A DNA stretch of 64,000 nt from Acidobacteriota bacterium. Its GTDB lineage: Bacteria > Acidobacteriota > Terriglobia > Terriglobales > Acidobacteriaceae. Below are positions 54,201 through 61,726 of the stretch, piece after piece. The notes beneath the pieces were generated by a model that ran no database searches, was not told where the DNA came from, and worked only from the letters and a program-made list of their open reading frames with translations. Positions within the stretch are counted from its first letter, which is position 1; the number at the start of each line of letters is the position of its first letter. Made by a program: the position numbers and the translations under genes. The stretch is taken from assembly GCA_003010405.1 (NCBI GenBank), contig PJLO01000010.1, positions 1 through 64,000 on the forward strand, given 5' to 3'.

Positions 54201-54462
54201 CCGCCGGAACGCGATGCGGCAGCCACTGCTGAGGACGCGCTCGCTCGCCCGCATCACGCACGGCAATCTCGGCTCCAATGTGCGCGCGGGTTCCTGCACG
54301 CTGAGCAGCTATATGAAAGCGCGGCGCACCATATAAACCATTGCGATCGAGCAGCGCCATCGCTGGCATATCAAGCTGCGCGCAGCGTGCTATCAGCAAC
54401 TCGGGCAAGGATGCGCCTTCGAGAAAGCTGAATGCCGAGCGTGCATGAAGTTCTACGTACAT
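51256..54462 (-). CDS. dnaE2: Error-prone DNA polymerase III alpha-type (DnaE2/ImuC)
   Basis: This 1068-aa C-family polymerase performs translesion synthesis. The N-terminal PHP domain begins YVELHARSAFSFLEGASLPEL. The palm has the catalytic aspartates in EWPDIDLDLPSGEQRERAIQYVY (DxD). The helix-hairpin-helix and an OB fold at the end (QDVRVAGCVIARQRPGTAKG) are present. Its length is typical of DnaE2 and shorter than replicative DnaE. It is 8 bp after imuB and 1.6 kb after imuA, the standard three-gene mutasome order. Confidence 0.96.
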   Translation of the reverse strand: MYVELHARSAFSFLEGASLPELLIARCAQLDMPAMALLDRNGLYGAPRFHIAAQRAGTRAHIGAEIAVRDAGERARPQQWLPHRVPAEPVRWALLAETQTGYQNLCRLITRYKLREAHKAEGAALLADFADCSEGLVCLTGGDEGPLAAALARGGYGEALREIERLVRIFGPRNVYVELQRHFDREQESCNQAAVRIARALQLPLLATNGVNYANASEREVLDVLTTVRHHCTLETAGRLLAPNAERYLRSPREMEELFRDLPEAIANTRELSARLTYQMSDLGYRFPDYPVPEGETMQSFLEKRTGEGIRNRYLPKHDDKLFARAQKQAQRELALIGKLGLAGYFLIVWDIVQFCNREGILVQGRGSAANSVVCYALGITAIDPVGMDLLFERFLSEERGEWPDIDLDLPSGEQRERAIQYVYQRYGELGAAMTANVITYRGRSAAREAGKALGFDAETLNRLTKLVSAWEWRDKDDSLGRNFQDAGFDIRHRRIAKYVELCQRMQDLPRHLGQHSGGMVICGGQLNAVVPIEPASMPGRTVIQWDKEDCADMKIIKVDLLGLGMMAVLKDCLTLVPEHYGEPLDLAQLPQNDPQTYRALQRADTVGMFQVESRAQMAALPRNYPTCFYDLVVQVAIIRPGPIVGNMMNPYMRRRRGREEVTYYHPLLEPVLKRTLGIPLFQEQLIRMAMIVANFSGGEAEELRRAVGMRRSMARMKDLDEKLRRGMTANGIRPDVQEQIIQSISSFALYGFPESHAASFALIAYASAYIKCNYLAAFTAALLNNQPMGFYAPSTIVKDAQRHGLRVKPLDVQSSAWPCTLEPEPGNAHRFALRLGLCYARGLRRDMAESLVVAREQHAFASIQDLALRVPELRKSDLALLAKIGALNSLGEVAHRRDALWQVEYAGCPAGPLLEKLSEQESESSPLRQMTTEERLVADFSGTGVTVGRHPMAFHRAQLKGMGILAARDLASIPQGQDVRVAGCVIARQRPGTAKGFVFLSIEDETGIANAIITPAVYEQFKQVVVYENFLLIEGNLQNQENVISVKAREIRSLQISRAEMRSHDFH

Positions 54463-54470
54463 TTCACCAC

Positions 54471-56024
54471 TCAGTCATAAATCCCAATCACGTACCAGCA
54501 GTTCGCGCCGGGATCGTGTGCCAGCCGTAGGCAGCGCGGCGATTGCTCCTGGAGCACTACATCCCACTCTTCGCGGCACCACGCAGGATGCGTCCACCAA
54601 GCTCCGCTCGTGCGCCACGGCCCGGAACCCGCTTGCAGCCTGAGCCGCTGTCCTTCGTAGTGCATCGCCGAGGGCGTGTTTCCGCGCAGTTCGATTGCCA
54701 CCATGCGTGGCGGACGCACCATGCGCAGAGCCGAGGCGTTTGCCGACTGCTTTGTGCTGTGAACGTCAGGCTGTATTGCTGCCCTGCCAACCTCGAAGCT
54801 GCCAACGCGAAATGCCTCGGGCGCGTGACTGTCGAGCAATTCCGGCGAGCCCACGCGACTTTCGCCCACCAGCTTGCGCAGACGCGCCAGCAGAATCTCC
54901 AGCCGTCCGGCTTCGGGAGCGTGCGCCGCGAACAGTCCCTGTTGCATCGTCTGTGGCCGCGCCGGGCGCGCCTCAATGCGCAACCCAATGACGGCAGCTT
55001 CCGGCGGGTGCAATTCCAAATCAAGCTGAATGAGTTTGAGCAGCGTGTGGCGATCCCGCTCGGGCAGAGCAGGCCGGACTGTGCGGCGATGTTCGGGGCG
55101 CTTCGTATAACTGGTGTCCCCGCCCGACACGTTGCTATCGAGTATCAGGCAGGTTTCCAACGAAGCGATGGCCTGTGCACGCTGTGCCGCGCGTTGCAGC
55201 ACCTGCTCCAACATTTGGCTCAGCAGAAAGAGCAGCGGCGCCAGCAACTCCACAGGATGCTCCAATTCCCTGCTCTCGCAGAGCGCCGCATCTGCGGGTT
55301 CTTCCGCGGGAACTAAAAAATGGTTGTACTCTCCACGCGCCAGCGCCTGCAGACGAAGGCCGCTCTGCCCCACGCGCGCCACCAGGGACTTCGCAGGGAG
55401 TGCAGCCAATTGCCCCAGGGTGTGTATGCCCCAGGTCTCGAAGGTATGCGCCTGAGCATCGTCAAGTCCAAGGATCGAGAGTGGCAGCGGTGCCAGTGTT
55501 TTCTTCTCGTTTCCCGGCTCAATCGTTGTGATTCCCTGTATGCCGCGGGCCGCCAGCACGGCTGCATATGCATTCTGAGAAGCCGCCACACTTGTTTCGA
55601 ATCCGAGAGCATGCATGGATTTCTGCAGCTTTGTGGCGATCTGCCGCGCACTGCCCAGCAGTCGCTCCGAACCGGAGACATCAAGCACGATGGTGGCTCC
55701 GCAAGTCTCTTCCTGCGGTGAGGCAATCATCTCAACCTTGGGGGAGAACTGCTGTGCGCAGCTCATCAATTCCGCAAACGCGGCGTCTTCCTGCCGACGG
55801 TCGCGGCAAAGCACCTCAACCGGAAATGACTCCGCCTGCACGCGGCTCATACCGGATTCCAACCCTAGAAGACGCGCAGGCCTGTTCATAGCAAAAACGC
55901 GCTCCAGTGGCGGATCGCCACTCAGCACTGCTACGGCGCGCGAGCAAAGCTCAGGATGCGAACAGGCGAGGGACTGCGCGGCGAAGTCGCGTAGATGCAC
56001 ACAGAGATAAAGCAAGGAAGTCAT
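54471..56024 (-). CDS. imuB: ImuB, inactive Y-family polymerase partner
   Basis: This 517-aa Y-family polymerase relative has LYLCVHLRDFAAQ at the N-terminus instead of the DxDxFF-type motif and IVLDVSGSERLLG instead of the SIDE motif, so the catalytic acids are not kept. That is the hallmark of ImuB, which tethers DnaE2 to the clamp and ImuA. A C-terminal extension (about 390-517), ending in ANCWYVIGIYD, is typical. It starts 3 bp after imuA. Confidence 0.94.
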   Translation of the reverse strand: MTSLLYLCVHLRDFAAQSLACSHPELCSRAVAVLSGDPPLERVFAMNRPARLLGLESGMSRVQAESFPVEVLCRDRRQEDAAFAELMSCAQQFSPKVEMIASPQEETCGATIVLDVSGSERLLGSARQIATKLQKSMHALGFETSVAASQNAYAAVLAARGIQGITTIEPGNEKKTLAPLPLSILGLDDAQAHTFETWGIHTLGQLAALPAKSLVARVGQSGLRLQALARGEYNHFLVPAEEPADAALCESRELEHPVELLAPLLFLLSQMLEQVLQRAAQRAQAIASLETCLILDSNVSGGDTSYTKRPEHRRTVRPALPERDRHTLLKLIQLDLELHPPEAAVIGLRIEARPARPQTMQQGLFAAHAPEAGRLEILLARLRKLVGESRVGSPELLDSHAPEAFRVGSFEVGRAAIQPDVHSTKQSANASALRMVRPPRMVAIELRGNTPSAMHYEGQRLRLQAGSGPWRTSGAWWTHPAWCREEWDVVLQEQSPRCLRLAHDPGANCWYVIGIYD

Positions 56025-56027
56025 GGC

Positions 56028-57092
56028 TCATCTCGACCACGTGCTGGTGCTGCTCCAGACCGCTTCCCCGCAAGCGGTTGCCGAAGCCACCGGCTTTTTG
56101 CGAACAGGGTCAGCCAGACGGCTGCGTTTCACGTTGACGCAGTAACACAGTCCTGCCAACAGCAATGGACCGCTATCCGCAGCCTGCTGCCAGTCAATCG
56201 ATGCTTGCCTGCACTGCAAAGAAACCGCAGCGCAGCTATTGGCGCAGGCCACCCGGGTCATCAGCAGAAACAGCGTCTGGGACTTCTCCACCTGGAGGCG
56301 AAATCGAAACCACGTCGCCAGCGGTATGCGGCTGGCCTGTTCCGGCGGAACGTCTCCCATGTCAAGCACAACGGCACGAAAACCTCCAGTGCTGAGCAAC
56401 AGATCGGTAGCGCGTAGCGCATGGTCAAGCCGAGTCCACGATGTCTGGCGGTATGCGCTGCGCGGGCGTTTCTCCGAATGGCTTTTTGAAAGCTGCTTCG
56501 GATCAAAATTCACGGAATTAAAGACCACTGGCTCATGACACACCGTTTCAGAACGGCGCGGCATAAAATCCACGCGTCCCTCGTGCTTTCCGTGAAACAG
56601 CTCCCTGACGGCGACGTTCATGCCAACGGCCTCATTGCGCGGATGACGCCATCCAGGGCGGGGGCCAAACTTCTCACGTGATTCCTCGCGCTCAGAGGCC
56701 TGGGCCGGAGCAGCAAAACAAAAAGGAGAACCTGCTGCCACCCCACTGGCCTCTCCGGCACGCACCCAGAGCAAGCGGCGCAAATCCACTCCCAGGGCCG
56801 AGGCCGAAATTGGATCCAGCGCGTCGGAGACATCCACATACGCGCAGCTTTCGCCTCTCCGCGTGACCTCCGCCAGAGTAGCCAGCACCAGAGTCGTGCG
56901 GCCGGAAGAATGATCTCCCGTCAATTCCGTGATACCACCCAGCGGCAGCCCACCACCGAGCACAGCATCTACTTCGGCCAAGCCGCACGGAAGTAGTTCA
57001 GGTGCTGCAGGAGGACGAAACGACAAGGCCGCGGGAATGCGGTCGGCCAGTGCCGATTCAATCTGTTTTCGAAGCTCTGCCGCGCTGCCCAT
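56028..57092 (-). CDS. imuA: ImuA, RecA-like mutasome component
   Basis: This 354-aa RecA-fold protein has ATG 57092 as start (MGSAAELRKQIESALADRI). The nucleotide loop is degenerate: GDHSSGRTTLVLATLAEV, with Arg in place of the usual Lys. GGGLPLGGITEL precedes it and SCAYVDVSDALDP is the following strand, as in ImuA/SulA-like proteins. It should join ImuB and DnaE2 in damage-induced mutagenesis. The middle (about 150-250) is poorly conserved-looking. It heads the cassette. Confidence 0.88.
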   Translation of the reverse strand: MGSAAELRKQIESALADRIPAALSFRPPAAPELLPCGLAEVDAVLGGGLPLGGITELTGDHSSGRTTLVLATLAEVTRRGESCAYVDVSDALDPISASALGVDLRRLLWVRAGEASGVAAGSPFCFAAPAQASEREESREKFGPRPGWRHPRNEAVGMNVAVRELFHGKHEGRVDFMPRRSETVCHEPVVFNSVNFDPKQLSKSHSEKRPRSAYRQTSWTRLDHALRATDLLLSTGGFRAVVLDMGDVPPEQASRIPLATWFRFRLQVEKSQTLFLLMTRVACANSCAAVSLQCRQASIDWQQAADSGPLLLAGLCYCVNVKRSRLADPVRKKPVASATACGEAVWSSTSTWSR

Positions 57093-57115
57093 ATTCGCCT
57101 TTTCTTCGCCATACA

Positions 57116-57149
57116 AAGCTAACGCTGGAAGCGGTGCCTGTCAACCGCT
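57116..57149 (-). promoter_or_regulatory. Candidate imuA promoter with overlapping dyad
   Basis: On the minus strand a perfect -35 TTGACA (57144-57139) is 17 bp from TAGCTT (57121-57116), a weak -10, 23 nt before the imuA ATG. The dyad AGCGGT-N8-ACCGCT (57130-57149) overlaps the -35 exactly, as an operator would. imu cassettes are usually repressed by LexA, but this is not the GAAC-N4-GTTC or CTGT-N8-ACAG box. Confidence 0.45.
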
Positions 57150-57264
57150 GACCGATTCCAAATTGCCTAAATTGATGACTACCCCGTTAAAGCTGCTCCA
57201 AGTTCCTCCCCTAGCGTTTTTCTAGACCAGTTCCGTATTCCGCCGATTTATACTTGGTGTACTG

Positions 57265-58215
57265 ATGTCCAGCGCCAAACCTAAGAATCCGAAACCCTCT
57301 TCGCTTTTCCCTGAGCAAAGGCGCGATGTCCTGCCAACCCTCTTTGGTGATGGATACGGACTCTACAAAGTCCGCAAGGGTTCGTTTGTCTTTTCCTTTA
57401 TCCTGAATTCGTCGCTCCTTGCCCTGCTAATCTGGCTTGGAAGCTGGACGGCTTCTCACGCTCCGCAACTCAAGCAGTCAATCGGCCTTACATTGCCAGT
57501 AGACGTAAGCCCCTACGTAGTCTCGAATTCAAAGATTACTTCTGCCGGTGGCAGCGGCCATAGTGGTGGAAACGGTCGCAGCGGTGGTGGCGGCGGTGGC
57601 GGATCGCACGATATCCGCCCAGCATCCAAGGGTGCGCTTCCAAAGCTTGCGAAGACCCAAATAGCTCCTCCTACGGTGCATCCACTGGATAAACCGAAAT
57701 TGCCGGTTGCGCCGACGGTGGTGGCTCCGCCAGACATCAAATTGCCGCAGTCCGGACCTCTGGGTGATCCCTTTTCAAAGGTTTTGGGCCCTGCCTCGAA
57801 CGGTCCCGGCTTAGGTGGCGGTATCGGCAGCGGCAGTGGCGGCGGAGTTGGATCGGGACGCGGCCCCGGCGTGGGTCCTGGATGGGGTGGCGGCTTTGGC
57901 GGCGGAGCAAATCAGGGCGGAACCGGACCCTATCGAGTGGGAGGCGGAGTCAGCGCACCCAGGGTCATCTACAAAGTCGACCCTGAGTTCAGCGACGAGG
58001 CTCGCAGGAACAAGTTTCAGGGAGTAGTCGTCCTCCGCGTCGTCATTGGAACGGACGGCAGGATCCACGACATCAAAGTCCAGCGTCCACTCGGAATGGG
58101 GTTGGACGAGAAAGCGATGGCAGCAGCCCGCCAATGGCGCTTCGAACCCGGCAAGAAGGATGGCAGACCTGTACCGGTCGAAGTCAGCATGGAAATCAGC
58201 TTCCATCTTTACTGA
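57265..58215 (+). CDS. TonB-family energy transducer, Gly-rich
   Basis: This 316-aa protein has a cytoplasmic head of about 40 residues, one TM helix (about 42-60), then a long Gly/Ser/Pro-rich periplasmic linker (about 90-225, many GGxG runs). The C-terminal TonB domain reads RVIYKVDPEFSDEARRNKFQGVVVLRVV (in parts), ending in a final AMAAARQWRFEPGKKDGRPVPVEV. It should transmit inner-membrane force to outer-membrane transporters, although no ExbB/ExbD genes are in the window. TATACT (57249-57254) lies 10 nt before the ATG. Confidence 0.9.
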   Translation: MSSAKPKNPKPSSLFPEQRRDVLPTLFGDGYGLYKVRKGSFVFSFILNSSLLALLIWLGSWTASHAPQLKQSIGLTLPVDVSPYVVSNSKITSAGGSGHSGGNGRSGGGGGGGSHDIRPASKGALPKLAKTQIAPPTVHPLDKPKLPVAPTVVAPPDIKLPQSGPLGDPFSKVLGPASNGPGLGGGIGSGSGGGVGSGRGPGVGPGWGGGFGGGANQGGTGPYRVGGGVSAPRVIYKVDPEFSDEARRNKFQGVVVLRVVIGTDGRIHDIKVQRPLGMGLDEKAMAAARQWRFEPGKKDGRPVPVEVSMEISFHLY

Positions 58216-58312
58216 GCTGACACACTCTTCATTGCTAGCGACGCGTTCTTCCTGCATCGCTAGCATACCCACAGTCTGGGAGCCCGATTTTTGCGCAAAC
58301 TGCTGTTTGCAC

Positions 58313-58609
58313 TCAACCTACGCGTAAGCGGCGCGCCATCGGCTCAACTTTCCGCCGCGCCGTCTCGGCCCACTCCTCTCCCCGCTCCCAGATTTCGCCG
58401 GCGCGATCGCCCCAACCACCAATTACGTCGCGAGCGTCCTCATACCTGCGACGTACATCCTTGCGCATCTGTTTGCCTGTTTTTGGCGTGACAAACAGTG
58501 CGGTTAGCGCACCTATTCCGAGCCCAATCGCTAAAAAGCCCAGCGCGGTTGCGAAGTTTCTTTTCCGCCGATTCGATAATTCATAATCTCCAAAACGAAA
58601 GTCTGCCAT
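58313..58609 (-). CDS. YtxH-domain membrane protein
   Basis: This 98-aa protein has a TM helix at about 20-40 (FATALGFLAIGLGIGALTAL), followed directly by FVTPKTGKQMRKDVRRRYE, the YtxH signature, and an amphipathic charged helix. Such proteins are general-stress or envelope factors of unknown mechanism. It lies 32 bp downstream of purN on the same strand. Confidence 0.87.
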   Translation of the reverse strand: MADFRFGDYELSNRRKRNFATALGFLAIGLGIGALTALFVTPKTGKQMRKDVRRRYEDARDVIGGWGDRAGEIWERGEEWAETARRKVEPMARRLRVG

Positions 58610-58641
58610 GGATAAAAGGTCCTTTCAGCAAAGCTACCGTC

Positions 58642-59271
58642 TTAGAACGAGCTTTTCTCCTGTGCGTTGCCCTGGTCCAGCAGAACTCGCCTGCCCACAA
58701 TCCGGTAGTTGCCTTCGGTCACCAGCGCAATCGCCTCGCTGTAAGCCCGGTGCTCCTGCGCCAGAATGCGGTCGGCAAGCGTATGCTCGTCATCAGTTGG
58801 CAGCACTGGAACCGCCTTTTGCAGCAGAATCGGCCCGTGGTCCAGATGCTCGTCCACGATGTGAACGGTGCAGCCAGTGACCTGCACGCCATATTCGAGC
58901 GCCTGTTTCTGGGCTTCCAGTCCCGGAAACGCAGGCAGCAGGGATGGATGAATATTCAGAATTTTCCCCGGAAACTGCTGGATGAACCACGGTGAGAGCA
59001 GACGCATATATCCGGCCAGTATGACCAGGTCCACGTCGGCCTCGCGCAGCGCTGCGAGCATGGCACGGTCGTGTTCCTCGCGCTTTCGCCCCTTGCTGGG
59101 AAGCACAGCGGTTTTAAAGCCGCGAAGTTTTGCGGTCGCAACACCGGGGGCGTCACCGCAATTGCTGATAACAATGGCGATCTCCGCCTTGAGCTTGCCG
59201 CTCGCAATATTGTCGGCGATGGCCAAAAAGTTGGAACCGCGTCCTGAAAGAATTACGCCTAGTCGAGTCAT
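58642..59271 (-). CDS. purN: Phosphoribosylglycinamide formyltransferase
   Basis: This 209-aa GART enzyme transfers a formyl group from 10-formyl-THF in purine synthesis. RLGVILSGRGSNFLAIADNI binds the phosphate, and the catalytic Asn and His are in KILNIHPSLLPAFPG, with the Asp in GPILLQKAVPV nearby (HLDHGPI). The length is normal. It is an isolated purine gene, with purM 0.7 kb away on the same strand but a DinB gene between on the other strand. Confidence 0.96.
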   Translation of the reverse strand: MTRLGVILSGRGSNFLAIADNIASGKLKAEIAIVISNCGDAPGVATAKLRGFKTAVLPSKGRKREEHDRAMLAALREADVDLVILAGYMRLLSPWFIQQFPGKILNIHPSLLPAFPGLEAQKQALEYGVQVTGCTVHIVDEHLDHGPILLQKAVPVLPTDDEHTLADRILAQEHRAYSEAIALVTEGNYRIVGRRVLLDQGNAQEKSSF

Positions 59272-59412
59272 TGATTTTCAGGATATAGCCCAGAGCCGCT
59301 GCCTCTCAAGGAAACCGGTGCAATTTGCGCCCGCTCCCGATGCCCGAAAGCCGCCTCGGGCAAGGCATCGCATGGCGCAGTGAACCAATCTACTCTTCAG
59401 GAGACTTTTCCG

Positions 59413-59904
59413 ATGGCAGCTAACCTCGATGCCGTGCTGCGTCAGGAGTTGATCGTGGCGCTCAGAGGCGGTAACGCCCACGTCAGTTTTGAAGAAGTCG
59501 TGGCAGATTTCCCCGCCCATTTGCGTGCTGAAAAAGCAGGCCTGCCCTACTCGGCATGGCAATTACTTGAGCACATTCGCATAGCGCAAAATGACATTCT
59601 GCGCTTCAGCAAATATGAGGACGGAAAATACAAGGAGTTGAACTTCCCGGACGACTACTGGCCCAAGGATTCGGCCCCGCCCAGCGCCCTTGCCTGGAAC
59701 AGATCCGTGGCTTCGGTACTCTCGGATCGTGACGAGATGGTTCAGCTTCTTGTGGATCAGCGGTACAGCCTTACAGACGCATTTCCCTGGGGAGACGGAC
59801 AAAACCTTATCCGGGAAGCTATCCTGATCGTCGATCACACGTCATATCACGTTGGGGAGCTGCTGACCCTGCGCCGGATGCTTGGTATCTGGCCGGCAGG
59901 ATAA
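59413..59904 (+). CDS. DinB-superfamily four-helix protein
   Basis: This 163-aa protein starts at ATG 59413 (MAANLDAVLRQELIVAL) with GGAGA nearby. Metal-binding histidines are in WQLLEHIRIAQND and IVDHTSYHVGELLTLRR, matching the DinB/YfiT triad pattern. Members can be thiol transferases or have no known function. It is probably cytoplasmic. The gene lies between purN and purM but on the opposite strand, so no operon link exists. Confidence 0.88.
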   Translation: MAANLDAVLRQELIVALRGGNAHVSFEEVVADFPAHLRAEKAGLPYSAWQLLEHIRIAQNDILRFSKYEDGKYKELNFPDDYWPKDSAPPSALAWNRSVASVLSDRDEMVQLLVDQRYSLTDAFPWGDGQNLIREAILIVDHTSYHVGELLTLRRMLGIWPAG

Positions 59905-59918
59905 CTCTTCGCAAAAGG

Positions 59919-59946
59919 AAATCGCGGGCAGTTTCGCCCGCGATTT
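59919..59946. terminator. Bidirectional terminator between DinB-like gene and purM
   Basis: A perfect 11-bp stem AAATCGCGGGC/GCCCGCGATTT with loop AGTTTC separates two convergent genes. A-rich and T-rich edges on both sides allow it to serve both directions. Confidence 0.85.
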
Positions 59947-59969
59947 AATTCGGTCAATGACGCTGAATT

Positions 59970-61028
59970 TTATGTGTACTGCACTTTCCGCTCGCCTTTG
60001 ACAATGCGGCCAATCACATAGCTTTTTTCGCCAGCGCGCTCCAGAATTGACTGCACCTTCTTGAACTTCTTAGCCGGAACTACCAGGATCATGCCGATAC
60101 CCATATTGAACGTCCGCATCATCTCGGCCTGCTCAATGTTCCCGATTTTCTGCATGTGCTCGAAGATCGGCAGTACGGGCCAGCTTCCCAGTTCTATCAG
60201 CGCGCCCGCTCCTTTAGGCAACACACGCGGCAGATTCTCGGTGATACCGCCTCCGGTAATGTGAGCCATTGCGTTAACGGCTTCGGCGTCCACAACTCTA
60301 CGCATGATCGGCCAGTAGCTCTTGTGCTGCTTCATCAGCTCGGAGCCGACCTTACCCTTCAGTTCGTTCACGTAGGTATCCGGTGTGTAGCCCGCCACCG
60401 AGAACAGCAGCTTGCGCGCCAGCGAATAACCGTTCGTGTGCAGACCGGTCGAGGGCAGTCCCACTAACACGTCGCCCACTTCTACGTTCTTGCCGGTAAT
60501 AATTTTTTCGCGATCCACTGCGCCTACAATGAATCCCGCAAGATCGTATTCGCCCTCAGGATAGAAGCCCGGCATCTCGGCCGTCTCACCGCCAATCAGC
60601 GCGCAGCCATTGTGTTTGCATGCCTCGGCCAATCCGCTGATCACCTTCTCGGCTATTTCCAACTCAAGTTTTCCTACCGCAAGGTAGTCCATAAAGAACA
60701 GTGGCGTCGCGCCTTGCACGGCAATGTCATTCACGCAGTGATTTACCAGGTCGCCGCCTACGGTGTGGTGTATGCCGAGTTCGAAGGCAAGTTTCAACTT
60801 GGTGCCTACGCCATCGACGCTGCTGACCAGTACCGGATCGGAAAATTTCTTCTTATCGACCTGAAATAGCCCGCCAAAGCCACCGATCTCGCTCAGGACA
60901 CACTTATTAAAAGTTCGGTGCGCCAGGTACTTGATGCGCTGCTTTGTGCGATTTGCCTGTTCAATGTCCACGCCAGCGTCAGCGTAGGTCAGGCTTTTCT
61001 GTTCAATTTCTTCGGCCAATGTAATCAC
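59970..61028 (-). CDS. purM: Phosphoribosylformylglycinamidine cyclo-ligase
   Basis: This 352-aa AIR synthetase closes the imidazole ring in purine synthesis. SLTYADAGVDIEQANRTKQR starts the ATP domain, SVDGVGTKLKLAFELGIH and GGDLVNHCVNDIAVQGATPLFFMDY follow, and GGETAEMPGFYPEGEYDLAGF is the family signature. MAHITGGGITENLPRVLPKG is also present. The length and motifs are standard. Confidence 0.97.
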   Translation of the reverse strand: MITLAEEIEQKSLTYADAGVDIEQANRTKQRIKYLAHRTFNKCVLSEIGGFGGLFQVDKKKFSDPVLVSSVDGVGTKLKLAFELGIHHTVGGDLVNHCVNDIAVQGATPLFFMDYLAVGKLELEIAEKVISGLAEACKHNGCALIGGETAEMPGFYPEGEYDLAGFIVGAVDREKIITGKNVEVGDVLVGLPSTGLHTNGYSLARKLLFSVAGYTPDTYVNELKGKVGSELMKQHKSYWPIMRRVVDAEAVNAMAHITGGGITENLPRVLPKGAGALIELGSWPVLPIFEHMQKIGNIEQAEMMRTFNMGIGMILVVPAKKFKKVQSILERAGEKSYVIGRIVKGERKVQYT

Positions 61029-61237
61029 GTCCGTGGAGGAATTTTTCGGGGAACCCGCGAACTAAAATTGTAGCATTTACAGGCTGCGAATGTGTGACAC
61101 GCAGGCGTTTGCGCCTTTTCGCCAGCAGGGTAGCCACTTTCGTCGATTGTCCAGATTCAGTTTTGCGCTGATACTTAATACCGGATCGCATTACGTACAT
61201 CGCCGCGCAGCTTTTGCTAAGGAACTGAATCAGGAAT

Positions 61238-61609
61238 ATGGCTATCTTCGATTGGATTCTAGTCATCTTCGGTATTGCCATAGCGCTCGCTGGAAGCTGG
61301 ATTCAGCTTCATCCCGAACTCGTCTTTCCACGTGAGGCACGAGTGCAGGGCTGGCGTCTCGAACCATATCAGCTCGCCCAGATTCGGCTTCTCGGCGCCT
61401 CTATTCTATTTATGGGAGCCTTTTTCGCGCTCCAGATGACAATCAACCTCATTGGACTCCCCTGGTGGATCGGCTCAATCGGCGGTTTCATCGCTGCAAT
61501 TGCCGCTACAGTTTGGACAAAAATCAAAATCCGACGCCAGCAGCAGCAAAAAAATTGCCGCTGCGTTGAGCGATCCTCTCTGCCTCAGAAAGTTCCCGAG
61601 CTCCGCTAA
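61238..61609 (+). CDS. Small membrane protein of unknown function
   Basis: This 123-aa protein has three predicted TM helices: about 4-22 (IFDWILVIFGIAIALAGSW), 48-68 (LLGASILFMGAFFALQMTI) and 72-93. A basic Gln/Arg/Lys tail (KIKIRRQQQQK) follows. No family is recognised. GGAAC and AGGAA sites lie upstream of the ATG. The region upstream (61029-61237) is a 209-bp divergent promoter space shared with purM. Confidence 0.65.
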   Translation: MAIFDWILVIFGIAIALAGSWIQLHPELVFPREARVQGWRLEPYQLAQIRLLGASILFMGAFFALQMTINLIGLPWWIGSIGGFIAAIAATVWTKIKIRRQQQQKNCRCVERSSLPQKVPELR

Positions 61610-61726
61610 AAGCCGAGCGCCAACCAAAACCTGCTGCTTTGCCTCAGAGAATTCAATCCGCAATCCGCAATTCCCATTCACCGAACGCGCGGTGCGTTGT
61701 AGGATGCTTGTCGAAAGGCGAGCCTC

